NCBI GenBank assembly: GCA_026705465.1 | Contig: JAPPAP010000031.1 | Location: 61,271 to 125,270 of the forward strand | Direction: 5' to 3' | Source of the DNA: a bacterium | Lineage (GTDB): Bacteria; Actinomycetota; Acidimicrobiia; Acidimicrobiales; Bin134 | Length of the DNA stretch: 64,000 nucleotides | Shown: piece after piece, positions 25,481-34,517 of the stretch | How positions within the stretch are numbered: the stretch's first letter is position 1 | Layout: each line of letters starts with the position of its first letter | Notes under the pieces: model-generated | What the model saw: the letters and a program-made list of their open reading frames with translations, nothing else | Database searches by the model: none | Told to the model about the DNA's origin: nothing | Made by a program: the position numbers and the translations under genes

Positions 25481-26383
25481 ATGCCGTCAGACGCCTATAA
25501 CGCCGCGGTCACCGCCATCAAGGAGCAAATGCAACAAGCGAACGCTGGTCCGCCGCCAGATCTGGCTACGACCCGAGCCGGATTTGAGGCCTCTTACAGC
25601 TCGAGGCCCATTCCCGACGGTGTGAGCGTTACTCCGGTGGACGCCGGTGGGGTTTCCGCCGAGTGGGTGACGCCCCCCGAGGTGGAGGGCAACCGGACCA
25701 TCATCTACTTGCACGGCGGCGGCTATGTGGTGGGCAATCTCAACACCCACCGCCACGTGGTGAGCCGATTGGCGCTCGGGGCCAAGGCCCGGCTGTTGAA
25801 CGTGGACTACCGCCTCGCTCCGGAAAATCCCTACCCGGCCGCGCTGGACGACGCCTTGGCGGCGTGGCAATGGCACCTGGCCAATGGGGGCGAGGCGGCT
25901 TATACCGCGATCAGCGGCGATTCCGCCGGCGGTGGACTGACTATCGCGCTGTGCATGAAGCTTCGGGACGAGGGTTTGGAGCAGCCTGCCTGCGCTGCTC
26001 CCATCTCGCCGTGGACCGACTTGACGTTCTCGGGCGACTCCATGACCGAGCGGGCCGAGCGCGACCCCATGCTGTCCGGCGCCGACGCCCTGCACAGCAT
26101 GGTCATGGCCTACACGCAAAGCGTGGACGCTACTGATCCCTACATCTCCCCGGTGTTCGGCAAGTTCGAAGACCTGCCCCCCATGATGATCCAGGTGGGC
26201 ACCGAAGAGGTGCTCTACGACGACAGCACCCGTGTGGTCAGGGGCATCGAGAGCGCCAGTGGCTCGGTCGAATTCCGCCCCTGGCAAGACATGATGCACG
26301 TCTGGCACCTATTGGCCGGCGTCGCCCCCGAAGCGGAGGAAGGCATCGCCGAGTTGGCTGCCTACATTTCCGAGCGGACGTAG
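25481..26383 (+). CDS. Alpha/beta hydrolase, hormone-sensitive-lipase family
   Basis: 300 residues. The oxyanion-hole motif HGGGYVVG (78-85) and the nucleophile elbow GDSAGGG (Ser148) define the HSL/family IV esterases. The acidic residue in VGTEEVLYDD and the His in MMHVWH complete a likely triad. GAGGAG stands eight bases before the ATG. There is no signal peptide, so it acts in the cytoplasm, probably on short acyl esters. It converges with the acyl-CoA dehydrogenase pair. Confidence 0.87.
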   Translation: MPSDAYNAAVTAIKEQMQQANAGPPPDLATTRAGFEASYSSRPIPDGVSVTPVDAGGVSAEWVTPPEVEGNRTIIYLHGGGYVVGNLNTHRHVVSRLALGAKARLLNVDYRLAPENPYPAALDDALAAWQWHLANGGEAAYTAISGDSAGGGLTIALCMKLRDEGLEQPACAAPISPWTDLTFSGDSMTERAERDPMLSGADALHSMVMAYTQSVDATDPYISPVFGKFEDLPPMMIQVGTEEVLYDDSTRVVRGIESASGSVEFRPWQDMMHVWHLLAGVAPEAEEGIAELAAYISERT

Positions 26384-26396
26384 CCGTCCCGCCGGT

Positions 26397-27506
26397 TCAG
26401 CTGGCCGCTAGCTGCGCTCCCAAAGTACGCAGCTGCTGAGTGCCTGCCCCCAGGGAACATTCAATGTGCTTGTTCCACAGGGTGTAGCGGTGCAGGGGGT
26501 AGTCGACGCTTACCCCCATGCCGCCGTGGACGTGCTGGGTGGCGTGGGCCACGTCGTGAGCCCAGTGGGAGGCATACCACTTGGCGATGGGCAGCCGCAG
26601 CGATGCGTCGTTGCCCTCGGTCAGGTCATAGAGCACGGCGTTGGTACACAGCCGCACCCCCTCCACGTGCATGAATTGGTCGGCCAGGCGCTGAGTGACC
26701 GCTTGGAACGTGGCCACCGGGCGCCCGAACTGCTCTCGCTCCGAGGTGTAGTCGGCAGCCAGGCGAAGCGCTCGGTCGACCACGCCCACTTGGGTAGCGC
26801 ATAACAGGGCTACGGCTCGATCGGCCAGCCAGGCCACTGAGGCGTCGTCGGCCTCGCCGAGAGGTTCGCACTGGACCCCGTAGAAGCTCACCTGGTGAAC
26901 GGGCTGAAGCCGGGTGGACATACCTGCTTCCATGGTGATCCCGGGGTCGGACAGGTCTACCAGGAACAGACCAGTGCCGCTGATGATCCCGTTGTCGGTG
27001 CCGTCGTCGAGCCCGGCCACCACCACGATCTTGGTCGACTCGGCGGCAAACTCCACCACTTCTTTGGTGCCCACCATCTTGCCGTCCACCACCCGTGTCG
27101 TGGGGTTGGTGATGTCATCGTTCAGGTACTCCTGGAGGCCGAGGGTCAATACAGTTGACCCGTCGGCACATCCGGGCAGTTCTCGCTGGCGCTGCTCATC
27201 GGAACCGAAGGCATCCACCGCCAGCGCGGCGAGTATGCCGCTCCACAGCGGAAGCGGGGCCACATGGCGACCTTGAGCCTCCAAAACCTGGCCGACGGCT
27301 ATCAGGTCGAGACCGCCGCCGCCCACATCCTCGCCCAGGCCTATGCCCACGAGCCCGGCCGCGGCCAGCTCCCCGTAGAGGTCCCGGTCGAACCACTCAT
27401 CGGCGGCCTCGATCTCCATGAGCCGCTCCATATCGAGACGGTCGCCCATGATCCGGTTGGCCAATTCGGCCACCGCTTGCTGCTCTTCACTCAATGTGAA
27501 ATCCAT
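26397..27506 (-). CDS. Acyl-CoA dehydrogenase-family protein (likely subunit of a heteromer)
   Basis: 369 residues from ATG 27506. It starts MDFTLSEEQQAV, the usual FadE opening, and has the FAD-binding REQFGRPV and a C-terminal helical domain ending GAGTQQLRTLGA. The usual EGTxEI/QR segment is replaced by GAGTQQL, and conserved parts of the substrate loop are weak. That resembles the degenerate partner of actinobacterial alpha2beta2 enzymes, which share active sites. The other FadE gene lies 11 bases upstream. The pair may oxidise a branched or cyclic acyl-CoA. Confidence 0.8.
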   Translation of the reverse strand: MDFTLSEEQQAVAELANRIMGDRLDMERLMEIEAADEWFDRDLYGELAAAGLVGIGLGEDVGGGGLDLIAVGQVLEAQGRHVAPLPLWSGILAALAVDAFGSDEQRQRELPGCADGSTVLTLGLQEYLNDDITNPTTRVVDGKMVGTKEVVEFAAESTKIVVVAGLDDGTDNGIISGTGLFLVDLSDPGITMEAGMSTRLQPVHQVSFYGVQCEPLGEADDASVAWLADRAVALLCATQVGVVDRALRLAADYTSEREQFGRPVATFQAVTQRLADQFMHVEGVRLCTNAVLYDLTEGNDASLRLPIAKWYASHWAHDVAHATQHVHGGMGVSVDYPLHRYTLWNKHIECSLGAGTQQLRTLGAQLAAS

Positions 27507-27517
27507 CGTCCTGTCTC

Positions 27518-28705
27518 CTACTTCCGGCGCTTTTCGCGAGGCAGGCCGAGACCAGCCATGCCGATGATGTCGCGTTGAATCTCGTTGGTGCCGCCGCCGA
27601 AGGTCAGGATCCAACAGCCTCGGTAAGACTCCTCCATCCGACTGGAGAACTCGGCATGGGGGGAGCCTTTCTTGAGATGGCCAGTGGCCCCCACCACCTC
27701 GGTCAAGCCGGAGTAGATGAGGTGCATCGACTCTGAGCCCCACACCTTGATGGTGGAGGCCAAGGCCGGGTTCACGTTGTTGCCCACGGTGCTTTCGTAG
27801 GCCACCTTCCAGTTCAACAGGTCCAAGAACTCCACTCGAGCTCGGCACTCGGCCAGCTTCACCTGAACCCATTCCTGATCGATAACACGGCGGCCATCGG
27901 GCAGTTTTGCCTCTTTGGCCCACTCAACCCCCTGGTTCACCAGGTTGGCGATTCCCCCGGAGGCGCACAGCGATACCCGCTCGTGGTTGAGCTGGTTGGT
28001 GATAAGACCCCAACCCCCGTTGACCTCGCCCACCCGAAGCCAGTCGGGCACCCGCACGTTGTCGTAGAACGTGGAGGTTGTGTGGGAGCCGCCCATGGTG
28101 ATGAAGGGCTGGATATCGAATCCAGGGTCGTCGGTGGGAGCAAGGAACATGGTGATGCCCTTGTGGGCCGGGGCATCGGGATCGGTGCGGGCCGCTAACC
28201 AGACATAGTCGGCGTCGTAGGCCAGACTGGTGAACTGCTTCTGGCCGTTGATGATCCACTCGTCTCCGTCTCGCACTGCTCGGGTCTTGAGGGCGGCCAG
28301 GTCGGTGCCCGCAGTGGGCTCGGAGTACCCGATGGAGAAGTGCATCTCTCCGGCCAGGATTTTCTTCAAGAAGAAGTCCTTCTGGCGATCGGTGCCGTAT
28401 TCCCGGATGGTGGGGCCCACCGTGTTGATGGTGAGGAACGGCACTGGTACCTGAGCAGCCCAGGCCTCGTTGAAGAAGATGTATTGCTCGATCGGGGTGA
28501 ATCCCTTGCCGCCATATTCGACTGGCCACCCCACACCCAGCCAGCCGTCACTGCCGATCTGGCGGATCAGCGCCTTGTAGTCCTCGTTGGCCTCGGTCTC
28601 GGTGTGGCGGATCTTCGCCCGAACCTCATCAGTCATCAGGTTGGAGAAGTACCCCCGCAGCTCCTGTTGGAGCTCAAGCTGGTTATCGGTCAATTCGACA
28701 CGCAT
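27518..28705 (-). CDS. Acyl-CoA dehydrogenase
   Basis: 395 residues with a complete acyl-CoA dehydrogenase architecture. An N-terminal helical domain contains GWPVEYGGKG, the middle beta domain has IGYSEPTAGTDLA and NGQKQFTS, and the C-terminal domain has the cofactor-binding FGGGTNEIQRDIIG. This type recurs in actinobacterial steroid and branched-acid catabolism. It is transcribed with the next FadE. The start region lacks a good ribosome binding site. The substrate is unknown. Confidence 0.87.
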   Translation of the reverse strand: MRVELTDNQLELQQELRGYFSNLMTDEVRAKIRHTETEANEDYKALIRQIGSDGWLGVGWPVEYGGKGFTPIEQYIFFNEAWAAQVPVPFLTINTVGPTIREYGTDRQKDFFLKKILAGEMHFSIGYSEPTAGTDLAALKTRAVRDGDEWIINGQKQFTSLAYDADYVWLAARTDPDAPAHKGITMFLAPTDDPGFDIQPFITMGGSHTTSTFYDNVRVPDWLRVGEVNGGWGLITNQLNHERVSLCASGGIANLVNQGVEWAKEAKLPDGRRVIDQEWVQVKLAECRARVEFLDLLNWKVAYESTVGNNVNPALASTIKVWGSESMHLIYSGLTEVVGATGHLKKGSPHAEFSSRMEESYRGCWILTFGGGTNEIQRDIIGMAGLGLPREKRRK

Positions 28706-28784
28706 GGAGTAAGTGTGCCAGCCCCCGCCGCTAGCGGGCTACCCACCGCCCTCGGTTGAGGTGTCATGGGTAGCATGGGCGGCT

Positions 28785-29396
28785 GTGTTGGTAGTGGGGC
28801 TTACCGGGGGGATTGGGGCCGGGAAGTCCACTGCGGCGACTCGGTTGGCCGAACGGGGGGCGACAGTGATCGATGTGGACGCCATCGGGCGGCAGGTGCT
28901 CGCTCCCGGAGGCCGAGCCGAGCAGGGGGTGATCGACGCCTTCGGCTCTGGGGTCGTGGACGACCACGGCCACATCGACCGGGCCAAGGTAGCTGCCGAG
29001 GTGTTCGGCCATCCCGAACGATTGGCTGCGCTGGAGGCGATCAGCCATCCGGCCATCAACGCCGAGCTCGATATTCAGCTTCAAGAACTGGCCGAAAGGG
29101 GAGAAGCCCGAGTGGTCGTTCTCGACATGGCGGTTTTAACCGAGAGTCGACTAGGGCAGTTGGAGTCGGGGAGGGGTTATACCCAGGTAGTGGTGGTGGA
29201 GGCGCCTGAAGATGCGCGCCTGCCCCGGCTGCTCGAGCGGGGTCTCACCGAGGAGCAGGCTCGAGCCCGCATGGCTAGTCAGGCCTCCGACGAGCAGCGG
29301 CGGGCTCTGGCTGACTACGTGATCGTGAACGACGGGACTCCCGATGACTTGGCAGATGCTGTCGATCAAGTATGGGCTGAGCTGACCAGCGAGTAG
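28785..29396 (+). CDS. coaE: Dephospho-CoA kinase
   Basis: 203 residues from GTG 28785, the normal CoaE length. The P-loop GLTGGIGAGKS is at the N-terminus, followed by the conserved VIDVDAIGRQV and, later, SHPAI and the lid region RLLERGLTEEQA. It phosphorylates the 3'-hydroxyl of dephospho-CoA, the last step of CoA synthesis. GTG is preferred over the longer frame because TAGCAT lies eight bases upstream. The neighbours are acyl-CoA dehydrogenases on the other strand, an unusual setting for this housekeeping gene. Confidence 0.9.
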   Translation: MLVVGLTGGIGAGKSTAATRLAERGATVIDVDAIGRQVLAPGGRAEQGVIDAFGSGVVDDHGHIDRAKVAAEVFGHPERLAALEAISHPAINAELDIQLQELAERGEARVVVLDMAVLTESRLGQLESGRGYTQVVVVEAPEDARLPRLLERGLTEEQARARMASQASDEQRRALADYVIVNDGTPDDLADAVDQVWAELTSE

Positions 29397-29415
29397 CCGA
29401 TCAGCAGGCAGTCGA

Positions 29416-30618
29416 TTACGAGCGGGGGATTGCTTCCCAGGGCTGGCCCTTGTAGGGGTCAGGTTCTTTGGGGAGCCCCAACACCCGTTCGCCGATGATG
29501 TTGCGCTGTACTTCGTTGGTGCCTCCGGCAATGCCCATACCCGGTGAGCTGATCACCCCATCGGCCCACTGGCTGCCGTCGTCGTCTTCAGCATCCCAAG
29601 CTTGACCTGATGGGCCGGCCAATTCGATGGCCACATCGGACGCTTGACGGCTGAGGACGGCCGCATTGAGTTTGGCGATGGAGCCTTCCGGCCCGGGTGC
29701 CCGCCCCGCTTCGGCTGCCTCACGGATCCGCATGCCAATGAAGCCCTGAATGCGTTCGCGGATGTAGAGGTTGGCCAACGCGTCGCGGGCCACCGGATCG
29801 GTGTCACGACCTCGCTGCTGGGCTTCTCGGATCAGTCGGGCGCTGGTAGTTCGTCCGGCCATGGCCCCAGTGCCGCCGGCTCCAATGGCCACCCGCTCGT
29901 ACATGAGCATGGCGACAGCGACGTTCCAACCATTGCCCTCGCCTCCAACCAGGCAGTCGTGGTCCACCCGCACATCGGTCAGGTAAATCTCATTGAAGTG
30001 CGAACTCCCGTTGATCTGGCGCAGCGGCCTGATGTCCACACCGGGCAGCGACAGATCGACAATGAACATGGACAGCCCCCGGTGCTTGGGCTGGGTGGGG
30101 TCGGTGCGGGCCACGCACAGCCCGTACTCGCAATACTGGGCGCCCGAGGTCCACACCTTCTGGCCGTTCATCACCCATTCGTCGCCATCGCGTACCGCTC
30201 GGGTGGCCAGCGAGGCCACGTCGGAGCCGGCACCGGGCTCGGAGAACATCTGGCACCACAGGTCATCGCAGCGGATGATCCGAGCCTGGTAACGAGCCCG
30301 CTGCTCAAGAGTGCCGAAGTCATTCATCACCGGCAGGCACATCCCGTGCGAGATGGCCGCGGGCACTAGCGGAGCCTGATAGCGAGATAGCTCCTGATTG
30401 AACACCTCGAGGTAGCTCTTGTCGAGCCCTTGTCCGCCGTATTCCACCGGATAGGTAATGCCCCCCAGCCCGGCATCGGCTAGCACTCCGTGAAACCGGC
30501 GACACTCGGCCACCAGCGATTCCTCGGTCCACTCCACTGGCGGCTCGCTGCGGGAAATCGCGTTGGCGGCCAAGACTTCTTGCGCCTGCTGCCGAAACTC
30601 CTCGTGAGTGAGAGTCAT
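29416..30618 (-). CDS. Acyl-CoA dehydrogenase
   Basis: 400 residues. The motifs are YPVEYGGQG, MFSEPGAGSDVA, NGQKVWTSGA and the C-terminal IAGGTNEVQRNIIGERV. It belongs to the same long-loop FadE type as 27518-28705 but is transcribed alone. TAGTGT on the minus strand (30626-30631) ends seven bases before the ATG, so the message is probably leaderless. It should introduce a 2,3-double bond into an acyl-CoA with electron-transfer flavoprotein as acceptor. Chain specificity is not readable. Confidence 0.87.
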   Translation of the reverse strand: MTLTHEEFRQQAQEVLAANAISRSEPPVEWTEESLVAECRRFHGVLADAGLGGITYPVEYGGQGLDKSYLEVFNQELSRYQAPLVPAAISHGMCLPVMNDFGTLEQRARYQARIIRCDDLWCQMFSEPGAGSDVASLATRAVRDGDEWVMNGQKVWTSGAQYCEYGLCVARTDPTQPKHRGLSMFIVDLSLPGVDIRPLRQINGSSHFNEIYLTDVRVDHDCLVGGEGNGWNVAVAMLMYERVAIGAGGTGAMAGRTTSARLIREAQQRGRDTDPVARDALANLYIRERIQGFIGMRIREAAEAGRAPGPEGSIAKLNAAVLSRQASDVAIELAGPSGQAWDAEDDDGSQWADGVISSPGMGIAGGTNEVQRNIIGERVLGLPKEPDPYKGQPWEAIPRS

Positions 30619-30625
30619 AGCCCAG

Positions 30626-30631
30626 ACACTA
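30626..30631 (-). promoter_or_regulatory. Putative -10 box of a leaderless transcript
   Basis: TAGTGT on the minus strand lies seven bases before the ATG at 30618. No ribosome binding site is seen. Confidence 0.4.
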
Positions 30632-30676
30632 TGTGGTGGCGAATGCAGGTCACGTAGCTGAGAACCAAGCGGGTCG

Positions 30677-31909
30677 CTAAGCCGCGGGGCGAACGGCCTC
30701 GGCCGGGTCCATGCGGGATGCCCGCCAAGAGGGGTACATCCCAGCCACCAGCCCCACTCCCAGCGTCACTCCCAAGCCGATGCCGACAAACGACAACTCC
30801 ACCGTCATCGGCCAGTCCAGCACTTGGGTGACCACGGCCACGACTGAAAGCCCGAGCACGATTCCCACCAGTCCTCCCAGCAAAGTCAACAACATCGACT
30901 CGATGAGAAACTGCGTAGCGATATGAATCTTCCGGGCGCCGAGTGCCCGACGTACCCCGATTTCGCCTCGCCGCTCCAGCACCGAGATCAGCATGATGTT
31001 GCCCACCCCGATGGCCCCCACCACGATAATGACCACAACCAGTAGGCTGAGCAGCGACTCGAAGTTCTCGCTGATGATCTCCCGTGCTTCAAGATCCAGC
31101 GACGACACCGCCACCTCGCCCGGCGCTTCGGGGTTGGCTTGGCGAGGCAGCAACTGTCGAACCTGCTCGATTACGTCCAAGTCGGCCTGCACCCAGATGC
31201 GCTCAGGGTTCTCGTCGGCGTCGTAGAGTTCTTCGGCTACAGGGAATCCAATCAGCGCGGCCCGATTCAAGGTGAGTCCTTGGCTGATTGTGAACGGGTC
31301 GAGAACCCCTATTACTGCAAACTCGTGTCCCGAGATGTGGACGGTCGGGTTGGCGTAGAGCTCGTCGAAACCCAGAACTCCGGCGGTGTCGGACCCGAGA
31401 ACCACTGTGGGGACTTGCACAGTGGCCGCATCGTGGAATCGGCCGTATGCCACCCCGCCCCGCAGGGGGATGAGCAGGTCCAGGTCGTCTTCTTCTACCG
31501 CGAACAGTCGGATGCCTCCCGTTTCCACTTCGGGAATGAAGTCGGTCTTGCGCATGGTGGCTGGTACCCGACGGATGGAGGCCACCACATCCACCAGATC
31601 TCGCATGTGGGTATCGATGGCCGCTGCGGCTCCCGGCAGCAACTCGGGTTCGTCGGCAAAAGAAGTGCCGGGTGTCAGCTCCAGCACGTCTATTCCCTGC
31701 TCCAGCAAGTCTCTCTGGGCGTCGGCCTCCCCTGAGTTGATGATGCCGACCAAGGCGACCAGGGAGGCAACGCCGATGGCGATGCCGATGGCGGCCATGG
31801 CTGTACGGCCCTTTCGAGTCCGCAACCCCAGCGTGCCCAGGGATATTGCATCGCGGAACCGCAACCGGCTACGGGGAGCATCGCGGGATCGCAGCTTGCT
31901 ACGCGCCAT
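30677..31909 (-). CDS. MacB-like ABC transporter permease
   Basis: 410 residues. One transmembrane helix (about 40-60, AAIGIAIGVASLVALVGI) is followed by a large extracellular MacB-type core. Three C-terminal helices form the FtsX domain: LLVVVIIVVGAIGVGNIML, LTLLGGLVGIVLGLSVVA and a last one ending GMYPSWRASRMDPAEAVR. The segment ERRGEIGVRRALGA is diagnostic for the family. MacB-type proteins couple ATP hydrolysis to extracytoplasmic movement rather than passing substrate through the membrane. It lies one base behind the ATPase gene and with the adaptor forms an export system. Confidence 0.9.
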   Translation of the reverse strand: MARSKLRSRDAPRSRLRFRDAISLGTLGLRTRKGRTAMAAIGIAIGVASLVALVGIINSGEADAQRDLLEQGIDVLELTPGTSFADEPELLPGAAAAIDTHMRDLVDVVASIRRVPATMRKTDFIPEVETGGIRLFAVEEDDLDLLIPLRGGVAYGRFHDAATVQVPTVVLGSDTAGVLGFDELYANPTVHISGHEFAVIGVLDPFTISQGLTLNRAALIGFPVAEELYDADENPERIWVQADLDVIEQVRQLLPRQANPEAPGEVAVSSLDLEAREIISENFESLLSLLVVVIIVVGAIGVGNIMLISVLERRGEIGVRRALGARKIHIATQFLIESMLLTLLGGLVGIVLGLSVVAVVTQVLDWPMTVELSFVGIGLGVTLGVGLVAGMYPSWRASRMDPAEAVRPAA

Positions 31910-31910
31910 G

Positions 31911-32606
31911 TCAGGTTTCTGCCGAGTCGTGGCTGATGCGCCCGTCGAGGATGGAGACTGATCGGGGCATCCGGGCGGCTAGATCCCGGTCGTGGGTGAT
32001 GATCACGATGGTGGAGCCTGCCCGGTTGAGCTCCAAGAAGAGCTCGACGATCTCCTCGGTGGTTTGGGAGTCGAGATTGCCGGTGGGCTCGTCGGCCAGC
32101 ACGATGGCCGGGTCGCCTAGCAGAGCGCGAGCGATAGCCACACGCTGGCGTTCGCCGCCGGAGAGTTTGCCTGGTCGGTGGTCCATCCGATGGCCAAGTC
32201 CGACCCGCTCCAGCACCTCGCGAGCCATCTGCCGTCTCCAACGCAGGCTGACACCCTGATAGAGGTTGCCAGTGGCGACGTTGTTGAGCGCTGACAGCCC
32301 CTCGAGCAAGTGGAACTGCTGGAACACGAACCCGATGCGCCGTCCTCGGACCGCGGCTACTTCTCCATCCCGGATCCGTGACAGAGCTTGGCCATCCACG
32401 ATGACATCGCCCGAACTGGGACGGTCTAGTGCCCCCATGATGTTCAGCATGGTGCTCTTCCCCGATCCAGAGGGTCCGACCACTGCCACCAACTCGCCGG
32501 CGCGAATCACCAGATCCACGCCGTCAAGGGCCCGCACTGGGGGAGAGCCCGGATAGTGCTTGGCCACTTGGTGCAGCTCCAGCACCTTGCGGGGCTCGGT
32601 CGACAT
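31911..32606 (-). CDS. ABC transporter ATP-binding protein, LolD/MacB type
   Basis: 231 residues. The motifs are Walker [11 protein letters not shown]-loop FVFQQFHLL, signature [15 protein letters not shown], and Walker [14 protein letters not shown] followed by the switch His. The spacing and the ADEPTGNLD form are those of the LolD/MacB/FtsE group. A GGAG lies ten bases before the ATG. It energises the permease encoded immediately downstream. Confidence 0.92.
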   Translation of the reverse strand: MSTEPRKVLELHQVAKHYPGSPPVRALDGVDLVIRAGELVAVVGPSGSGKSTMLNIMGALDRPSSGDVIVDGQALSRIRDGEVAAVRGRRIGFVFQQFHLLEGLSALNNVATGNLYQGVSLRWRRQMAREVLERVGLGHRMDHRPGKLSGGERQRVAIARALLGDPAIVLADEPTGNLDSQTTEEIVELFLELNRAGSTIVIITHDRDLAARMPRSVSILDGRISHDSAET

Positions 32607-32642
32607 CAGAATGCGCTCCGTGAGCGTCCCTGTTGTGTACGG

Positions 32643-34517
32643 CTAGGGGATTCGTACGTGGTCGCCCACTTCGAGGTCGCCGCCAGTGATCTCGACGAAG
32701 GCATCGACAAACGTGCCGACCTCAACTGGAACCAGGGTGGTCGATCCTTCTTGGACCACCTCCACGGAGAAGCCCCCGCCTACCGTGGCGATCAGCGCTG
32801 AGGCGGGAACAACTAGTGCGTTGGGGGTCACCTCTTTGGTGATGGTCCAATCCACAGGAGCGGCATCGAATCGAGCCGAGGCCTCACCGTCCAATAAAAC
32901 GATGATGACTTCGATGGTGGGATCTCCTGGCGCACCGGTTTGAGAGTTGATGAGTCGAGTGGCGACGCGGGCCACTTCGGCGACCGCCCCTGGGGTGATC
33001 CGGCCATCAGGAAGCTCCACTTCTACCCGGTCCAACCGGTTCACGATCTCGGCATCGGCAGGGTCGAGATTGCTGACGATCTCCTGGTCTTGTCCGGTGA
33101 TGGTGAATGCAGCCGCTTGAGCCGAGATTGTTTGGCCCTCGATAACGTTTACCGATGAGATGCGGATGGGAGCTTCGATAAACACCACGAAGCCCATGGC
33201 GATCTCGCCCGTCTCTTCGACCCCTAGGCGGTTTTGCCACTCCTCCACCACATCCTCAGTGACTCGGGTGAAGTCCTCATCGACCGTCATGTCCTCGTAA
33301 CCGGGGATTCTCATATCGGCCAGAGCCTGTTCGAGTTGCTCGATGTCGGGACCCTCCTCCATGTCGCGCTCAAAGGAGCGGTACATGGGCCGCCGCCCTC
33401 GCAGCAGTACAACCGGATAGCTGTTCACTTCGAAGAGGACGTCGCCAACGTCGAGCACATCGCCCTCTTCCGGCAGGCGACCGGTAACCACCCCGGAGGT
33501 ATTCGTGTGGAGCGCTTCGGGATCGCCATAGCCGAGAGTTCCGGAGAACTCCTCAGTGTCGATCAAGTCGCGCCGCACTACTTCGAAGGTGTTCAGCTCT
33601 TCGGTGTCCCGCAGCACGCTGGGGCTGACCGTAGGGCCAGGGGCTGGCGTCGACCTCTCAGCGGATGGCTGCGGGGCCTGAGTGCTTGTACTCGAAGATG
33701 GCGTACTGGAGGTGCTCTGCGGGTTGGCGGCTGTGGTTTGAGCCGCTGGAGTCGGGTCGTCAGGTGGTGGGGGAGCAGCCGTTTGATTGGGTTCTGCTCC
33801 TCCAAAGACCGGCAGACACACCCTTAAAGCGGCCTGGATCTCGGGGGTCACGCCGGAACCGTCGCCTTGTCCGGGGAAGCCGGTGTCGGGGTATTGGCCG
33901 AAATCGGGATCGGGGAACTCATCAAGCCCCTGATCTCGCATGCATTGGGAGAACGCCACTGCGTTCTCTTCCCGCTCTACCTGCTGCACGTTGGTGTCCT
34001 GTTGGGGTGCGAGGGCAATCAGCTCGCTGAAAACGCTGGCGCAGGTTTGGAGTGCGGGGGCCAAACCGGGCTGGGTAAAGCTCACGCCGGCCTCCTGCAT
34101 TGCTCTCAGGAAGGAGGCTTGATCCACGATCTGCGAGCTGTCGATATCGGGGAAGTCGGGGAAGCCCTCATCGCGAATGCAGCGGGAGAATTCCACGAAT
34201 GCCTCATCGCGCATCCTGAGCAACTCTTCCTCGGAGAGTTCTTCTTCGGTGTCGGCTTGGGCGGGAACCAGCGTCGCGAAGATGTCTTCTTGTTCTGATT
34301 CACCTGGAACCGGATCAGGGGTTGGCACGGCCGGAGGGTTGGCAATGTTCTCTAGAGCATCAAACAGGCCCTCGGGCAGCACCTCGCTCAAGTCGGTGGT
34401 GACGACGCTGCTGGAGTCGTCATCTGGGGCGGTCCCGCATGCCCCGGCAGTCAATGCCAGCACTATCAGTGCGCCGGCCAACCACACTGAGCGTCGGAGT
34501 TGGTGTACTTGCTTCAT
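32643..34517 (-). CDS. Lipoprotein membrane-fusion adaptor with duplicated Cys-pair repeats
   Basis: 624 residues, more than 200 longer than a typical MacA/HlyD adaptor. A lipoprotein signal ends at Cys27 (LTAGAC). Two repeats follow, each with CxRxxG, an FPD stretch and a second Cys about 44 residues on: Cys113/Cys159 and Cys192/Cys234. A Pro/Ser/Thr-rich linker (about 245-310) leads to an adaptor core with a barrel-like RLPEEGDVLDVGDVLFEV, a peptidoglycan-binding-like helical part (IEQLEQAL...YEDMTVDEDF) and C-terminal strands. Anchored outside the membrane, it should partner the MacB-like permease. The start overlaps the preceding amidohydrolase stop (ATGA). Confidence 0.8.
   Translation of the reverse strand: MKQVHQLRRSVWLAGALIVLALTAGACGTAPDDDSSSVVTTDLSEVLPEGLFDALENIANPPAVPTPDPVPGESEQEDIFATLVPAQADTEEELSEEELLRMRDEAFVEFSRCIRDEGFPDFPDIDSSQIVDQASFLRAMQEAGVSFTQPGLAPALQTCASVFSELIALAPQQDTNVQQVEREENAVAFSQCMRDQGLDEFPDPDFGQYPDTGFPGQGDGSGVTPEIQAALRVCLPVFGGAEPNQTAAPPPPDDPTPAAQTTAANPQSTSSTPSSSTSTQAPQPSAERSTPAPGPTVSPSVLRDTEELNTFEVVRRDLIDTEEFSGTLGYGDPEALHTNTSGVVTGRLPEEGDVLDVGDVLFEVNSYPVVLLRGRRPMYRSFERDMEEGPDIEQLEQALADMRIPGYEDMTVDEDFTRVTEDVVEEWQNRLGVEETGEIAMGFVVFIEAPIRISSVNVIEGQTISAQAAAFTITGQDQEIVSNLDPADAEIVNRLDRVEVELPDGRITPGAVAEVARVATRLINSQTGAPGDPTIEVIIVLLDGEASARFDAAPVDWTITKEVTPNALVVPASALIATVGGGFSVEVVQEGSTTLVPVEVGTFVDAFVEITGGDLEVGDHVRIP

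Noticed and set aside
28724..28752. Possible third, decayed copy of the 82-bp repeat near coaE
   Set aside because: Only CCGCTAGCGGGC-like and ACCCACCGCCCTCG stretches match, with no central stem. Too short to separate from chance at this GC content.
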